DNA from: an uncultured Bacilli bacterium | GTDB lineage: Bacteria; Bacillota_I; Bacilli_A; RF39; UBA660 | Assembly (NCBI GenBank): GCA_947853365.1 | Contig: CANTWQ010000122.1 | Span: 1-5,013, forward strand | DNA length: 5,013 nucleotides | Reading direction: 5' to 3' | Part shown: in pieces, positions 4,952 through 5,013 of the stretch | How the letters are laid out: every line of letters begins with the position of its first letter | How positions within the stretch are numbered: the stretch's first letter is position 1 | The notes under the pieces: generated by a model | What the model saw: the letters and a program-made list of their open reading frames with translations, nothing else | What the model was told of the DNA's origin: nothing | Database searches by the model: none | Translations under genes and position numbers: made by a program

Positions 4952-5013
4952 ATGAAAAAAGTTTTATCATTAGTTTTAGCAGGAGTTGCAATGTTAGCTT
5001 CTACAGCTGCTAG
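4952..5013 (+). CDS. agrD: Start of small peptide gene, likely AgrD precursor
   Basis: Only 20 full codons are in the window. They read a lysine-rich start (MKKVLS) followed by a hydrophobic stretch ending LASTAA. AAGGAGG (4937-4943) stands 8 nt before the ATG. Coming 32 nt after agrB on the same strand, it is best explained as the agrD precursor. In that family a basic and hydrophobic leader of about 20 residues precedes a short Cys- or Ser-containing autoinducer and an acidic tail with a conserved Pro (often QPxEP). Those diagnostic parts lie beyond the window, so this rests on position and leader style. The same N-terminus would also suit a Sec signal peptide or lipoprotein leader. Confidence 0.6.
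   Translation, partial: MKKVLSLVLAGVAMLASTAA

Noticed and set aside
1..5013. CRISPR arrays, tRNA or rRNA genes, insertion sequences.
   Set aside because: No regularly spaced repeat-spacer pattern, no tRNA cloverleaf or rRNA signature, and no transposase or paired terminal inverted repeats were seen by eye on either strand.

Overview
The window looks like low-GC Firmicutes chromosome. It is very AT-rich, has strong AAGGAGG-type ribosome binding sites, encodes a long-form hibernation factor (HPF), and carries a SecA with a C-terminal zinc motif plus an agr-type quorum-sensing gene pair. The SecA N-terminus and overall composition suggest an Erysipelotrichales-like gut firmicute. That placement is an impression from sequence style, not a search result.

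Layout, left to right. Positions 1-342 hold no convincing gene. They contain a probable secA terminator hairpin, a phased array of TTGTCCACA-like 9-mers, and AT-rich spacer. Positions 343-2838 (minus) are a complete secA (831 aa). Positions 2936-3460 (minus) are a complete long-form hpf (174 aa). A 97-bp gap between them holds a weak hpf terminator and a possible secA promoter. Positions 3461-3833 are a 373-bp spacer with an extended -10 promoter for hpf, a second extended -10 element far upstream, a doubtful 32-codon ORF, and scattered coding-like fragments in several frames. Positions 3834-4052 (minus) are a cold-shock protein gene. Its stop codon overlaps the terminator hairpin, and it has a second, well-equipped start codon 45 nt upstream. 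From 4323 the direction switches to plus: a complete agrB (198 aa) is followed 32 nt later by the start of a small hydrophobic peptide gene (4952 to the window edge), most likely the agrD autoinducer precursor.

The hpf-secA order is the usual Firmicutes arrangement, pairing a ribosome-dimerising stress factor with the Sec export ATPase. The genes that often flank this pair (comF-type genes upstream, prfB downstream) are not visible. A csp gene and a divergent agr locus sit upstream instead, and about 340 bp of non-coding DNA lies downstream. AgrB would process and help export the AgrD peptide. The sensor kinase and response regulator (AgrC/AgrA) would be expected to the right of the window.

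I see no clearly new system. The most interesting points are the truncated peptide gene behind agrB, the dual-start csp with a stop-codon terminator, the phased 9-mer array behind secA, and the coding-like debris between csp and hpf.
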